Shown here: positions 7,923-17,879 of the stretch, one piece after another | How the letters are laid out: each line of letters opens with the position of its first letter | Position numbering within the stretch: position 1 is the stretch's first letter | Assembly: GCF_001457695.1 (NCBI RefSeq) | Contig: NZ_LN831025.1 | Location: forward strand, 868,001 to 932,000 | Source: Campylobacter jejuni | Lineage (GTDB): Bacteria; Campylobacterota; Campylobacteria; Campylobacterales; Campylobacteraceae | Length of the DNA stretch: 64,000 nt | Reading direction: 5' to 3' | Notes under the pieces: model-generated | What the model saw: the letters and a program-made list of their open reading frames with translations, nothing else | Database searches by the model: none | Told to the model about the DNA's origin: nothing | Translations under genes and position numbers: made by a program

Positions 7923-10507
7923 GCTAAAATTCCTTGCTTAGGACCACTTTTTCCATGGCATTCTTTAAATTTTTTTCCACTTCCGCAAGGACAAGGAGCA
8001 TTGCGTGGAACTTTTTTAAACTCAGCTTCGCCAAGATTATCTTCGCTTGCACCCATTTCTACTGAGCTTTGAAGCAGCTTTTCATTTTCTTCATTGGCTT
8101 TATTTTCTAAATTTTGTACCTCTTCTTGATTAAATTGCACGCTAAAAAGTAGTTTAATGCTATCAAATTTAATACGATTAACCAACTCCAAGAAAAGATT
8201 ATAACTTTCTTTTTTATATTCCACAAGAGGATCTTTTTGATTGTATCCACGAAGCCCTATTCCTGTTTTTAAAATATCCATTTGATACAAATGCTCTCTC
8301 CAAGCATTATCCAAAACTTGCAAATATAAAATACGCTCTATATTACGCAATTCTTTAATCTCAAGTCTTGACATCTTTTCGTTATAAGAATTTTCAAGAA
8401 TTTGACTTAGCTTATCTTGCATTTCAATGACGCTTAAATTCTCAAAATCTTTTTCACTAATCTGAGTTGAACATTCATATAAAATTTTTGCTTTCAAATT
8501 TTCAAAATTTACATTAGAACCGCTTTCATCAAGTATATAATCATTCATTACATTTGCACTATATTCAGCGATATTTTGCGAAATTTTAGCTCTAACATCA
8601 TAATTTTCATCTAAAAGCTCATTGCGATAACGATAAATAGTTTTTCTTTGTTCATTTGCTACATCATCATATTCTAACAAATGCTTTCTGCTTTCAAAAT
8701 GTAAGCTTTCTACTTTTTTCTGTGCATTTTCAACCGCTCTTGTAACGATTCTTGACTCTATGCTTTCGCCCTCTTCTATGCCTAGACGATCCATAATGCT
8801 TTTGATACGATCCCCGCCAAAAATTCTTAAAAGATTATCTTCTAAACTTAGATAAAAACGACTTATTCCAGGATCGCCCTGCCTTCCTGCACGACCACGA
8901 AGTTGATTATCAATACGGCGGCTTTCATGTCTTTCTGTACCGATGATATAAAGCCCACCCAAAGCCCTAATCTCATCATCGATTTTTATATCCACACCAC
9001 GACCTGCCATATTTGTAGCGATAGTTACAGCACCTTTTTTACCTGCACCTTGGATAATCAAAGCTTCTTGCTCGTGGTTTTTAGCATTTAAAACATGATG
9101 AGGGATTTTTTCTTTTACAAGCATATTGTGAAAAACTTCACTGCGTTCTATACTTGCAGTTCCCACAAGAACAGGCTGACCTTTGGCGTTGGCTTTTTTG
9201 ATCTCTTCAATTACAGCTTTAAATTTTTCATTTTGAGTTTTATAGATAAGATCATCTTTATCTTGTCTTTTAATAGGAATATTTGTCGGTATAGAAATAA
9301 CATCTAAACTATAAATTTGAGAAAATTCAGTCGCTTCTGTTTGCGCAGTTCCTGTCATACCTGCAAGTTTATTGTACATTCTAAAATAATTTTGAAAAGT
9401 AATATCTGCTAGAGTTTGGCTTTCTTCTTGAATTTTTACATTTTCTTTGGCTTCTAAAGCTTGATGCAATCCTTCGCTAAAACGACGTCCTTCACTTAAA
9501 CGCCCTGTAAATTCATCAACGATGATAACTTCATTATTTCTTAAAACATAATGCACATCTTTTTCAAAAAGATTATGCGCCTTTAAAGCTTGATCAAGCT
9601 GATGTGCTAAGATAGCATTATCAAGACTGTATAAATTTTCTACACCAAAAAGTTTTTCAGCCTTAGCAATACCTGCTTCCGTGATTAAAATATTACGATT
9701 TTTCTCATCTACTACAAAATCACCCTCAGGTTTTGCAGGGGGTAAAACTGCTTCGCCTTTTTGCATTTGCTTAGCTACTTCATTGGCTTTAATATAACCA
9801 TCTAAAGTGCGATTTGTAGGACCGCTGATGATAAGCGGAGTTCTTGCCTCATCAATTAAAATACTATCTACCTCGTCTACAATAACAAAATTATGCTCTC
9901 TTTGAACTTTTTCAACTTTTGAAAATTTCATATTATCACGCAAATAATCAAAACCAAACTCATTATTGGTTCCATAAGTAATATCGCAATCATAAGCTTG
10001 CTTGTGCTCTATGTCACTGTTTTGAGAAGAAAGAATCACGCCTACACTAAAACCTAAAAAGTTATAAATCGCACTCATTTGCTCAGCGTCTCTTTTAGCT
10101 AAATAATCATTTACCGTAACAACATGTACGCCTTTTCCGCTCATAGCATTTAAAACTACAGGCAAAGTCGCTACAAGAGTTTTACCCTCCCCTGTTTTCA
10201 TTTCTGCGATTTTTCCGTCGTGCAAAACCATACCACCGATTAACTGTACATCAAAATGACGCATATTTAAAGTTCTCTTACCTGTCTCTCTAACTATAGC
10301 AAAAACATCATTTAAGATATCATTTTCATTTTTTTCTCCGCTTAAAATTTGCTCTTTAAATTTTGCAAATTCGGCTTTTAATTCATCATCGCTTAAATTT
10401 TGATATTTGCCTTCTAAAGCATTGATTTGTGCTACACGCTTGAAGTATTTTTTAACTTCACGATCATTTTTTGTTCCAAAAACGGCTTTTAAGGTATTTA
10501 AAAACAT
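7919..10507 (-). CDS. secA: Preprotein translocase ATPase SecA
   Basis: 862 residues, normal length. Visible are the Walker A region MKTGEGKT (about 102-109), the DEAD-type VDEVDS, the helicase motif [11 protein letters not shown] and the C-terminal zinc/SecB-binding motif [14 protein letters not shown]. It drives post-translational export through SecYEG. It is the first gene of a minus-strand group with the LolC/E-like permease and glnP, and is divergent from lolA across about 100 bases. Confidence 0.98.
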   Translation of the reverse strand: MFLNTLKAVFGTKNDREVKKYFKRVAQINALEGKYQNLSDDELKAEFAKFKEQILSGEKNENDILNDVFAIVRETGKRTLNMRHFDVQLIGGMVLHDGKIAEMKTGEGKTLVATLPVVLNAMSGKGVHVVTVNDYLAKRDAEQMSAIYNFLGFSVGVILSSQNSDIEHKQAYDCDITYGTNNEFGFDYLRDNMKFSKVEKVQREHNFVIVDEVDSILIDEARTPLIISGPTNRTLDGYIKANEVAKQMQKGEAVLPPAKPEGDFVVDEKNRNILITEAGIAKAEKLFGVENLYSLDNAILAHQLDQALKAHNLFEKDVHYVLRNNEVIIVDEFTGRLSEGRRFSEGLHQALEAKENVKIQEESQTLADITFQNYFRMYNKLAGMTGTAQTEATEFSQIYSLDVISIPTNIPIKRQDKDDLIYKTQNEKFKAVIEEIKKANAKGQPVLVGTASIERSEVFHNMLVKEKIPHHVLNAKNHEQEALIIQGAGKKGAVTIATNMAGRGVDIKIDDEIRALGGLYIIGTERHESRRIDNQLRGRAGRQGDPGISRFYLSLEDNLLRIFGGDRIKSIMDRLGIEEGESIESRIVTRAVENAQKKVESLHFESRKHLLEYDDVANEQRKTIYRYRNELLDENYDVRAKISQNIAEYSANVMNDYILDESGSNVNFENLKAKILYECSTQISEKDFENLSVIEMQDKLSQILENSYNEKMSRLEIKELRNIERILYLQVLDNAWREHLYQMDILKTGIGLRGYNQKDPLVEYKKESYNLFLELVNRIKFDSIKLLFSVQFNQEEVQNLENKANEENEKLLQSSVEMGASEDNLGEAEFKKVPRNAPCPCGSGKKFKECHGKSGPKQGILA

Positions 10508-10584
10508 TTTTAAACCTTTATAAATTTTTCAAACTATCATTATAACGATTATTTAATTAAAATTAGCTAGAATGATATAAAAAA

Positions 10585-10590
10585 TATAAT
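10585..10590 (+). promoter_or_regulatory. Candidate -10 box for lolA
   Basis: TATAAT ends 16 bases before the lolA ATG at 10607, with the ribosome site AAGGAAA between. The spacing is tight, so the nearby TAGAAT at 10568-10573 is an alternative. Confidence 0.35.
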
Positions 10591-10606
10591 TTTTTAAGGA
10601 AAATAA

Positions 10607-11116
10607 ATGAAAAAAACATTCTTGATATTTTTTATTTTTATAGGACAACTTTTTGCCCTTGATCTTAATTTTAATACCTTTTCAAGCAATTTTACCCAAA
10701 TAGTGAAATCCAAAAACTCTACACTTTCTTATTCTGGGCATTTTATACTGAGTAAAGATCAAGCATATTGGAGTTATGATACTCCTAGTAAAAAAGAGAT
10801 TTATATCAACAAAAATCAAGTAACCATAGTAGAGCACGATCTAGAACAAGTCATTTTCTCTCATCTTGATAACATTCCAAATCTTAATGAAATTTTCAAA
10901 AAAGCAAGTCTTATAAACAAAGATAAACTTGTAGCAAAATATGATAATATAAATTATACAATTAAACTCAATCAAGAGCAAATTCAAAGCATATCCTATA
11001 AAGATGAATTTGAAAATGATGTTATAATCAATCTAAACAATCAAATTAAAAATCCAAAAATCAACTCCGATATTTTCAAGGTAAAAATTCCGCAAAATTA
11101 TGATATAGTTCGCTAA
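10607..11116 (+). CDS. lolA: Outer-membrane lipoprotein carrier protein LolA
   Basis: 169 residues with a Sec signal peptide (about 1-17, ending LFA). The mature part matches LolA: FSSNFTQ near residues 26-32, the GHFILSKDQAYWSYDTP strand pair and the late ISYKDEFEND strand. It shuttles lipoproteins through the periplasm. Start chosen from AAGGAAA before the ATG. It converges with the next gene and their stop codons overlap by 4 bases. Confidence 0.9.
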   Translation: MKKTFLIFFIFIGQLFALDLNFNTFSSNFTQIVKSKNSTLSYSGHFILSKDQAYWSYDTPSKKEIYINKNQVTIVEHDLEQVIFSHLDNIPNLNEIFKKASLINKDKLVAKYDNINYTIKLNQEQIQSISYKDEFENDVIINLNNQIKNPKINSDIFKVKIPQNYDIVR

Positions 11117-11847
11117 TTTTGCGTTGAATTTTCATCAAGCTTTATATCATAGCCTGTTTGTGGCAAATGATAAGGCTTGTTTGCATTATTTTCTTTGAAT
11201 ATTTGTGGAGGATTGGCGATTAAATCTCTTTTAATTTTTTCTTCTATATCTGGAGTCATTTTAGGTGTATTTAAATTATCTATATTGATTTCTCCATTGT
11301 CATTTTTATTTTCTTCATCTAAATCTTTGAAAAGCTGTTCAACTTGTTTGGCTTCTAAATTTGGAACACTAGGGGTTGGGATCTTTTCAACACTAGGAAC
11401 TTGAGTTTTAAGAACTTCTAAGTTTTCAAGTACTTTTTTTACCTCGCTACCCATACCTTTCTCTTTAGCCTCAGTGCTTTCTAAAAAGCGTTTAAACTCC
11501 TCTAAATCAAATTTTTCCACTCCATTTAAAGATATGATATATATATCATCTAGTTTAATCTTATATTTCTTATCTAAAAATTTTTCTAAAGTTTTTTTAA
11601 AATTATTTTTTCCAATTTCTGTAAAAATATCTTCATAAAAAAACCCTGAAATTACTGTATTTACAGCATCAATTAACTTATTTTCATTTTCTTTTAAATT
11701 ATTCCCATCAAATTCCAAAGAAATTTCAACTTTTTTAAGAACATTTGCCCCACTTTTAGAATACAAATCTGTTCTTATTTTATCTATTTCAAGATTTTGA
11801 GCATTTAAACTCAAAACCAAAAAAACACTTAAAAATATTTTTTTCAT
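11113..11847 (-). CDS. Periplasmic protein of unknown function, 244 aa
   Basis: A signal peptide (1-16, ending LNA) precedes a region (about 20-130) with an amphipathic helix and a FEKFL-type C-terminal strand, which faintly resembles the periplasmic domain of FliL. The last 100 residues are acidic, Pro/Asn-rich and probably disordered. No catalytic motif seen. It follows the helicase gene by 9 bases. The FliL likeness is a weak inference only. From memory this is Cj0944c. Confidence 0.65.
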   Translation of the reverse strand: MKKIFLSVFLVLSLNAQNLEIDKIRTDLYSKSGANVLKKVEISLEFDGNNLKENENKLIDAVNTVISGFFYEDIFTEIGKNNFKKTLEKFLDKKYKIKLDDIYIISLNGVEKFDLEEFKRFLESTEAKEKGMGSEVKKVLENLEVLKTQVPSVEKIPTPSVPNLEAKQVEQLFKDLDEENKNDNGEINIDNLNTPKMTPDIEEKIKRDLIANPPQIFKENNANKPYHLPQTGYDIKLDENSTQN

Positions 11848-11856
11848 TTAATGCCT

Positions 11857-13200
11857 TTAAATGATTTGTTCTTGTATTTCAAGATCTAAAAAATTATGTT
11901 TTTTATAAAATTCGATCACATTAGAATCTATTTTTAAAATATTAGCAAAATAAAATCCAAAATTTATCTTTTTTGTAGAATAAATTTTTAAAGTATTTGG
12001 ATTTGTAGCACGAGAAAGAGCGACATAAAGCTGTCCATTTTCAAAAATATGATCAATATCACACACTAATTTTTCAATACTCATACCTTGTGATTTGTGT
12101 ATAGTAATAGCATAAGCTAATTTAATAGGAAACTGTGTAACACTTGCAAGAATATTAACAACAAAATCTTTACCTGATTGCTCAAGTTCTTCCATGAAAA
12201 AAGTATAAGGTTCAAGTAAAATTTTCATCCCATTATTTTTAATAATACTAATATAAATTTTCTCCTCTTCATAAAGAATATCTTCTATAATGCCTTGCTC
12301 TCCATTATAATAATTCTTATCCCAATTATTTACACAAAAAATAATACGAGCACCTATTTTAATATTTAATTCTTCCAATATATTTAAGCTTCCAACCCAA
12401 GAATCAAGTTCTTCATCTTTTATTCTCTTATCTTCTTTTTTAACCTGAGCCTTAAAGCATACAAGTGGGGTCTCAAGCTTGCTTAATTTTTCTTGATTGA
12501 TATTGTTTACTTTTTTATTGATACCACAAAGTAAAGTATAATCATCTTCTAAATTTTCTAATTCTTTATAATCAATTCGCAAAGATTCAAAAAAGCTTAA
12601 AATTTTTTCATCTAAAAAACCTTGTCTAATCAAAGATAAATGGTTATAAAATTCCATATTTTGCGTTCTTTTAGGTTGAGAAAGTTTAATATTCTTAAAA
12701 TTTAAATCTTGCCAAAAAAATGAAGAAAAAGCATAATAAGAATGGTTAAATAAAGTTTCTTTTTTTTCTTTAATTACTGGAGGCAGTTGAAAAAAATCTC
12801 CAACAACTAAAATTTTTCCATTAAATTGAGAATTTTTAAGTCTAAAGCCTATCATTTCAAAAACATTTGCACTAACCATGGAAATTTCATCGATAACAAT
12901 AAGCTCAATCGTTTTTAAAAGCTCTTTAAGTTTTGTTAATTTTTCTTTTTGTTTTTGATTGCGATCCAATGCACTTAATTTCATCATATCATCACAATAC
13001 CCTAAACAAAAAAAGCTGTGTAAAGTAACACCGCCTATATTAAACGCCGATAGAGCACTAGAACCAAGAGCTATGGCTAATTTTTTTTGTTTTCTATAAG
13101 ATTTGATAAGCTCATTTGTCAAAAAGCTTTTACCAACTCCAGCACCACCACTTAAAAAAACATTATCATAAGCTAAAATTTTTTCTAGTTTATCAAGCAT
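11857..13200 (-). CDS. RecD/Pif1-like superfamily 1 DNA helicase
   Basis: 447 residues. Walker A GGAGVGKSFLTN at about 18-29, Walker B IDEISMV at about 100-106, GDFFQLPP (motif III) at about 133-140, and the C-terminal AYAITIHKSQGMS and YVALSRAT motifs of Pif1/RecD2/TraA helicases at about 360-395. It lacks the long N-terminal extension of RecD2, so Pif1-like is the better description. Probably a 5'-3' helicase in replication or repair. Starts 48 bases from the divergent lipoprotein gene. Confidence 0.85.
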   Translation of the reverse strand: MLDKLEKILAYDNVFLSGGAGVGKSFLTNELIKSYRKQKKLAIALGSSALSAFNIGGVTLHSFFCLGYCDDMMKLSALDRNQKQKEKLTKLKELLKTIELIVIDEISMVSANVFEMIGFRLKNSQFNGKILVVGDFFQLPPVIKEKKETLFNHSYYAFSSFFWQDLNFKNIKLSQPKRTQNMEFYNHLSLIRQGFLDEKILSFFESLRIDYKELENLEDDYTLLCGINKKVNNINQEKLSKLETPLVCFKAQVKKEDKRIKDEELDSWVGSLNILEELNIKIGARIIFCVNNWDKNYYNGEQGIIEDILYEEEKIYISIIKNNGMKILLEPYTFFMEELEQSGKDFVVNILASVTQFPIKLAYAITIHKSQGMSIEKLVCDIDHIFENGQLYVALSRATNPNTLKIYSTKKINFGFYFANILKIDSNVIEFYKKHNFLDLEIQEQII

Positions 13201-13248
13201 TATATTTCCTTGGCTTTAATTATAACTATTTTTTCTAAAAGGTTGATT

Positions 13249-14595
13249 ATGAAATCTTGTTTATATTTTACTTTTATAGTGCTATTTTTAACAGCTTGTT
13301 CAACAAAAAATTTAACTTCACTTCATCATGAAAATTTAGAACAAAAAAATGAAAATAAACATTATGCAAAACTTGAATACGAACAAAATGTAAGCATTTT
13401 GCCACAATTTACTTACGATATTAATTTTGATGTAAAACGATATAAAAAATATTTCTTTAATCCTTGGCATGATTCATTTAAAAATTACAAAGGACAAAAT
13501 ATTTTTTGGTCCTTTCCTTTATATTTAAATTCAAAAAATACTTATTATTTTTTCAATAAACAAATTATTCCACTTTCATGGTTTAAAAACGTTATAAATA
13601 ACGCAAATATCCAAGAATTCGGTAAACTTAATCAAAAAGCTTTGATTATCCAAAATACAATCATTAAAAATCTTCCAACCCAAAGAGCTATCTTAAAAAA
13701 TCCTTTTTTTGAAAATGAAGGAATTCCTTTTGACTATGCAAGCGATGGCATTTTAAATGCTGGAACCCCTGTCTTAATTTCACATTTTAGTAAAGATAAG
13801 CGTTATGCTTTTGTTTTAGGTGAAGCTGGGTTTGGATTTGTTGAAAGTAAAAATTTGGAATTTTTCTCAAACGATAGAGCGAAAATCTATGAAAATCTCA
13901 ACTTTATCACACCGCTAAAAGAAAAAATTCCTATCTATAGCGAGGATGGTAAATTTTTCTTTGAAAGTAGAATTGGCGCTATTTATCCTTACTACAAAGA
14001 AGATAAAAACTATTTTTATGGAAAAATAGGTTCTAAAAAATATAAAATTTCTAAAAAAGATGTATCTAAATTTCCTTTACAATTCAATGATAAAAATTTA
14101 AAAAATCAACTTTCACAAGTTTTAAATTTGCCTTATGGCTGGGGCGGTTATAATTTTGAAAGAGATTGTTCTTTACTAACTCGTGATATCTTTTCAGCTT
14201 TTGGACTTTATCTACCAAGAAATTCAGCTGCACAAAAAAATTCTTTTAATCATTTTGATATAAGCACTCTTAGTAATTCTCAAAAAAAAGATTTTTTAAA
14301 CCGCTTTGGGAAAGCTTATCTTAGTTTACTTTATTTACCTGGACATATTATGCTTTATGCAGGACAAATTACAGATAATAATATTGCCATACATAATATA
14401 TGGGGCTTAAGAAAAGATGCAACCCAAAGACTTCTCATAAGTTCTAGCGTCATCACTTCTTTAGAAATAGGAAAAAATGAAATTTTAGAAGATAATTTGC
14501 TTTTATCAAGACTTAAAGAAATAAGTTTTATAAATTTAAACGAACAAGAAAAAGAGCAAATAAAAAGCTATCTTGAAAATATACAAAACAAATAA
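13249..14595 (+). CDS. Lipoprotein with NlpC/P60 peptidase domain
   Basis: 448 residues from the ATG at 13249, chosen because the lipoprotein signal starts there (lipobox LTAC, Cys17) and AAAAGG precedes it; an upstream in-frame start at 13210 would spoil the signal. Two SH3-like segments (about 150-280) precede a C-terminal NlpC/P60 domain with GWGGYNFERDCSLLTRD (nucleophile Cys) and PGHIMLYAG (catalytic His). Likely a murein endopeptidase anchored in the cell envelope. From memory Cj0946. Confidence 0.82.
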   Translation: MKSCLYFTFIVLFLTACSTKNLTSLHHENLEQKNENKHYAKLEYEQNVSILPQFTYDINFDVKRYKKYFFNPWHDSFKNYKGQNIFWSFPLYLNSKNTYYFFNKQIIPLSWFKNVINNANIQEFGKLNQKALIIQNTIIKNLPTQRAILKNPFFENEGIPFDYASDGILNAGTPVLISHFSKDKRYAFVLGEAGFGFVESKNLEFFSNDRAKIYENLNFITPLKEKIPIYSEDGKFFFESRIGAIYPYYKEDKNYFYGKIGSKKYKISKKDVSKFPLQFNDKNLKNQLSQVLNLPYGWGGYNFERDCSLLTRDIFSAFGLYLPRNSAAQKNSFNHFDISTLSNSQKKDFLNRFGKAYLSLLYLPGHIMLYAGQITDNNIAIHNIWGLRKDATQRLLISSSVITSLEIGKNEILEDNLLLSRLKEISFINLNEQEKEQIKSYLENIQNK

Positions 14596-14597
14596 GA

Positions 14598-14617
14598 TTA
14601 TTGATTTTAATCAATAA
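14598..14617. terminator. Weak bidirectional terminator hairpin
   Basis: A 9-bp inverted repeat TTATTGATT/AATCAATAA with a 2-base loop, AT-rich, overlapping the end of the downstream minus-strand gene. It sits between two convergent genes and is flanked by T runs. Low predicted stability. Confidence 0.35.
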
Positions 14618-15479
14618 ATCTTTTAGTTAAATCCGCAAAATATTCTATGCGTCTATCTCGCAAAAAAGGCCACCAACGACGCACATTTTCACTTCTTTTT
14701 TTATCTATTTCTATGATTTTTACACATTCGTTTTGAGAATCTAAAAGACAAAGTTCTTCACCTTGAGGGTCAAAAACAAAAGAATTTCCCCAAAATCTAA
14801 TGCCCTCTTCTACCCCGCTTACATCTTTTTCAAAACCTACTCTATTGATAGCTACTACATATAAACCATTAGCTATAGCATGTCCTTTTTGAACACCAAG
14901 CCAAGCATTGAGCTGTCTTTGTTTTTCTTCATCTTTATCCTTATCAAACCAACCAATTGCCGTGGGATAAATAAGAATCTCAGCTCCTTTTAAAGCCATA
15001 ATTCTTGCTGCTTCAGGATACCACTGATCCCAACAAATAAGCACTCCAAGCTTGCCTAAACTTGTATTTATAGGTTCAAAACCCAAATCTCCAGGAGTAA
15101 AATAAAATTTTTCATAAAAACAAGGATCATCAGGTATGTGCATTTTGCGATATTTGCCTGCTATAGAACCATCTTTTTCAAAAACCACTGCAGTATTATG
15201 ATAAAGTCCAGCACTTCGTTTTTCAAATAGCGAAGTAATAAGCACTATTTGATTTTTTCTAGCTATATTTGCCCAAAATTTCACATCTTTTTCATAATCA
15301 TTAGCATAGTCAAAAAAATCCACATTTTCACTTTGACAAAAATACTCACTTTGATGAAGTTCTCCCAAACAAATAAGCTCAGCTCCTTGTTTAGAGGCTT
15401 CTTCTATAAATTCGCAAGTTTTTTTTATAGTTTGTTCTTTGTTTGAGTGAAATTTTTGTTGTATTAAAGCGATTTTCAT
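14607..15479 (-). CDS. aguB: N-carbamoylputrescine amidase (nitrilase superfamily)
   Basis: 290 residues with the full nitrilase triad: Glu40 in CLGELH, Lys112 in YRKMHIP, Cys149 in LICWDQWYPE. The WDQWYPEAAR motif is typical of N-carbamoylputrescine amidases. It hydrolyses N-carbamoylputrescine to putrescine, CO2 and ammonia. An agmatine deiminase gene two positions upstream in the same transcript supports the substrate. Start overlaps the transporter stop by 4 bases. Confidence 0.88.
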   Translation of the reverse strand: MKIALIQQKFHSNKEQTIKKTCEFIEEASKQGAELICLGELHQSEYFCQSENVDFFDYANDYEKDVKFWANIARKNQIVLITSLFEKRSAGLYHNTAVVFEKDGSIAGKYRKMHIPDDPCFYEKFYFTPGDLGFEPINTSLGKLGVLICWDQWYPEAARIMALKGAEILIYPTAIGWFDKDKDEEKQRQLNAWLGVQKGHAIANGLYVVAINRVGFEKDVSGVEEGIRFWGNSFVFDPQGEELCLLDSQNECVKIIEIDKKRSENVRRWWPFLRDRRIEYFADLTKRFID

Positions 15480-16363
15480 TGTCTTTGCCTTTCTTGTTCT
15501 GCATCATCATAAGGATCTAAATGAATTTGTATATCCCATTTTTCATTTTCAAACATCTTACGCACACCTTCTTCTATTTCATCTGAAATTTTATGCGCAT
15601 TTAAAAGCGAAATTATAGGGCAAAAAACCAAATGCACGCTTAAATAATTACAACTTGGAGTTTTACGCGTCTTTAATTCATGATAGGAAATTATTTCAGG
15701 ATTATTAGAAATCAAAGTACAAATTTTATCTACTTGTTCCTTAGGTAAAGCCTCATCCATTAAAAAAGCCAAAGCTTTTTTAATGATTTTAAAAGCAGAA
15801 AACGCCGTATAAAGACTGATCACTATCCCAAAAATAGCATCAATAATATGTAAATTTGTAAAATAAATCAAAACCAAAGCCCCTAAAGTACAAGCATTGG
15901 TTAAGCAATCTGTTTTGTAATGCAAAGCATCACTTTCTATAATCAAACTTTTGGTTTTTTTAGCTACATAATTTAAAAAAAGTACAAGAAAAAAAGTCAT
16001 AATTAAAGCAAAAATCATCACATAGATGCTTGAATTTAAATCTTTAATTTCTTCTTTATAATAAATCTTTAAAATACTCTCATAAAAAATAAAAATCCCC
16101 ACGCCAACTATAAAAACACCTTCTAACAAACCCATTAAAGCTTCAATTTTAGAAAAACCAAAATTATAATTTTCATTCGCCTTTTGTGAACTTTTTTTAA
16201 GAGCTAAAAAATTAAAAGCAGAAATAGCAAAATCCATTAAAGAATCAATCGCACTTGAAAGTACTGCAACAGAACCACTTGTTAAGCCTACTATAAATTT
16301 AACCAAGGCTAAAACAATAGCACATAAACTTGCCACAAGAGTTGCTTTTTTTTGCAAACTCAT
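15476..16363 (-). CDS. Cation diffusion facilitator (CDF) family efflux protein
   Basis: 295 residues from the ATG at 16363, which overlaps the aguA stop (ATGA); a start at 16396 is possible but less likely. Six membrane segments, with SSAIDSLMD in segment 2 and SDALHYKTDCLTN in segment 5 supplying the Asp/His metal site, then a cytoplasmic domain of about 90 residues. Presumed to export Zn, Fe or Mn in exchange for protons. It lies between the two putrescine-pathway genes, which is unexpected for a metal exporter. Metal unknown. Confidence 0.85.
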   Translation of the reverse strand: MSLQKKATLVASLCAIVLALVKFIVGLTSGSVAVLSSAIDSLMDFAISAFNFLALKKSSQKANENYNFGFSKIEALMGLLEGVFIVGVGIFIFYESILKIYYKEEIKDLNSSIYVMIFALIMTFFLVLFLNYVAKKTKSLIIESDALHYKTDCLTNACTLGALVLIYFTNLHIIDAIFGIVISLYTAFSAFKIIKKALAFLMDEALPKEQVDKICTLISNNPEIISYHELKTRKTPSCNYLSVHLVFCPIISLLNAHKISDEIEEGVRKMFENEKWDIQIHLDPYDDAEQERQRQ

Positions 16364-17337
16364 CTTAAACCTTTGAAACGATTTTGACAAGAACAATGCA
16401 AAGAACCGTTTTGTCGCAAAAACACTCTTGCATCTACTCCTATAATTTTATGATTAGGTAAAGCTTTAGAAAGTCTTTTAGCTATGATTTCATCATTTTT
16501 ATCCTTGTAAAAAGGCACAATTAAAGCATTATTTATAAAAACAAAATTCGCATAAGTCGCCCCCAATCTTCTTTCTTCATAGTATAAAGGCTTAGGTATA
16601 GGAAGTTCTATTAAATCAAAACCTGTTTTTTTAAGCTCTTCTTTCATTTTTTGTAAAGGCAAATAATGCTCATCCTCTTCATCTTCACAAATGCAATGTG
16701 CTATGGTATTTTTATCTATAAATCTTGCTAAGGTATCGATATGATGATCTGTATCATCACCTTTTATGAAACCATTTTCTAGCCAAATAATTTGTTTTAA
16801 GCCAAAAATTTCTTTTAATTTTATATCAATTTGAGTTTTGTTTAGATGAGAATTTCTATTTTCATTTAAAAGACAATGAGAGCTTGTAAGCATCACACCC
16901 TCTCCATTAAAGTCAATGCTTCCTCCTTCTAAAATAAAATCCACCTTTTTAAGCCCCTCTTTAAATTTTTCTTTAAAAAGTTTAGAATTTACAGCATTAT
17001 CAAGCTCACTTTGAAATTTATTTCCCCAAGCGTTAAAAGTAAAATCAAGAGCTTTTAAACGATCATTTTCTACTATATCTATAGCTCCAAAATCGCGTAT
17101 CCAAGTATCATTGGTATCACATTTAAAAAACTCTACATTTTTTATATCTTTAAAATTTTCAAAATCACTCTGTTTAGGAGCTATAAGTAAAACTTTTTGA
17201 AATTCACTCACTACTTTTACAAATTCTTTATAACTTTGTAAAATTTCCTCTAAGTAGGGATTCCAATCGCTTTTTTCATGGGGTAAAGAAAGCATGAGGT
17301 ATTCTTGCTCACTCCATTCAGGAATTGATTTTATCAT
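16360..17337 (-). CDS. aguA: Agmatine deiminase (peptidyl-arginine deiminase family)
   Basis: 325 residues of the PAD_porph family: WIRDFGAID near residues 92-100, EGGSID near 140, DDTDHHIDTLARF near 202-214 and the C-terminal GSLHCSC with nucleophile Cys315. It converts agmatine to N-carbamoylputrescine and ammonia; aguB downstream then yields putrescine. First gene of the three-gene unit. No arginine decarboxylase is seen in the window. Confidence 0.88.
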   Translation of the reverse strand: MIKSIPEWSEQEYLMLSLPHEKSDWNPYLEEILQSYKEFVKVVSEFQKVLLIAPKQSDFENFKDIKNVEFFKCDTNDTWIRDFGAIDIVENDRLKALDFTFNAWGNKFQSELDNAVNSKLFKEKFKEGLKKVDFILEGGSIDFNGEGVMLTSSHCLLNENRNSHLNKTQIDIKLKEIFGLKQIIWLENGFIKGDDTDHHIDTLARFIDKNTIAHCICEDEEDEHYLPLQKMKEELKKTGFDLIELPIPKPLYYEERRLGATYANFVFINNALIVPFYKDKNDEIIAKRLSKALPNHKIIGVDARVFLRQNGSLHCSCQNRFKGLR

Positions 17338-17409
17338 TTAACTACCTTTTTTGATAATAAAATTATAATTGTATCATTTTTTAGACTTTTGTCAAATTTA
17401 AGAAGATTG

Positions 17410-17427
17410 CCTCGATATTTCGAGGCT
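17410..17427 (-). terminator. Rho-independent terminator after the META-domain lipoprotein gene
   Basis: Perfect 7-bp GC-rich stem GCCTCGA/TCGAGGC with a 4-base loop, just after the lipoprotein stop on the minus strand and before aguA. Confidence 0.75.
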
Positions 17428-17435
17428 TTAGAGTA

Positions 17436-17870
17436 TTATTTAAAAAAGACTTTCATTTCATCATTACTTAAAACAAGTTTTCCATTTTCATTTGAAATTT
17501 TAAAAGTTCCTTTGAAATTTGAAAGGAAAGAATTTTCAAAATCCATTACATCCATTGGGTGACAAAGCATTTGAGTTGAAGCTACGCGATCACCTTCGAT
17601 TTGCAAAGTATCCGCCTTAGTTTGGTAAGAACCAAAAAAACGATTACATCCTGAATAACCATAAAATTTATTATTTTCAAAACTGATATTTGGACTTTCC
17701 TCTGCGTTTTTTGGATCAAAAGTTTTGCCATTTACTATAATTTTTTCTATTTTGAAAAGCTGATTTTGTACAAGTTCATTATTACCTTTAGAAGTAGATG
17801 AAGTAACAGAAGTACTAGCACAACCTGCAAAAAAAGCTGCAGCTAATGCAATTTGAAGCGTTTTTTTCAT
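17436..17870 (-). CDS. META/HslJ-domain lipoprotein
   Basis: 144 residues with a lipoprotein signal (AAFFAGC, Cys17), a Ser/Thr-rich linker, then a META domain with GYSGCNRFFGSY at about 73-84 and the TQMLC strand near 103. META proteins such as HslJ are linked in other bacteria to stress or secretion of unknown kind. It starts 9 bases after the tlp7 C-terminal fragment and may be cotranscribed with it. Confidence 0.8.
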   Translation of the reverse strand: MKKTLQIALAAAFFAGCASTSVTSSTSKGNNELVQNQLFKIEKIIVNGKTFDPKNAEESPNISFENNKFYGYSGCNRFFGSYQTKADTLQIEGDRVASTQMLCHPMDVMDFENSFLSNFKGTFKISNENGKLVLSNDEMKVFFK

Positions 17871-17879
17871 TTTATTCCT

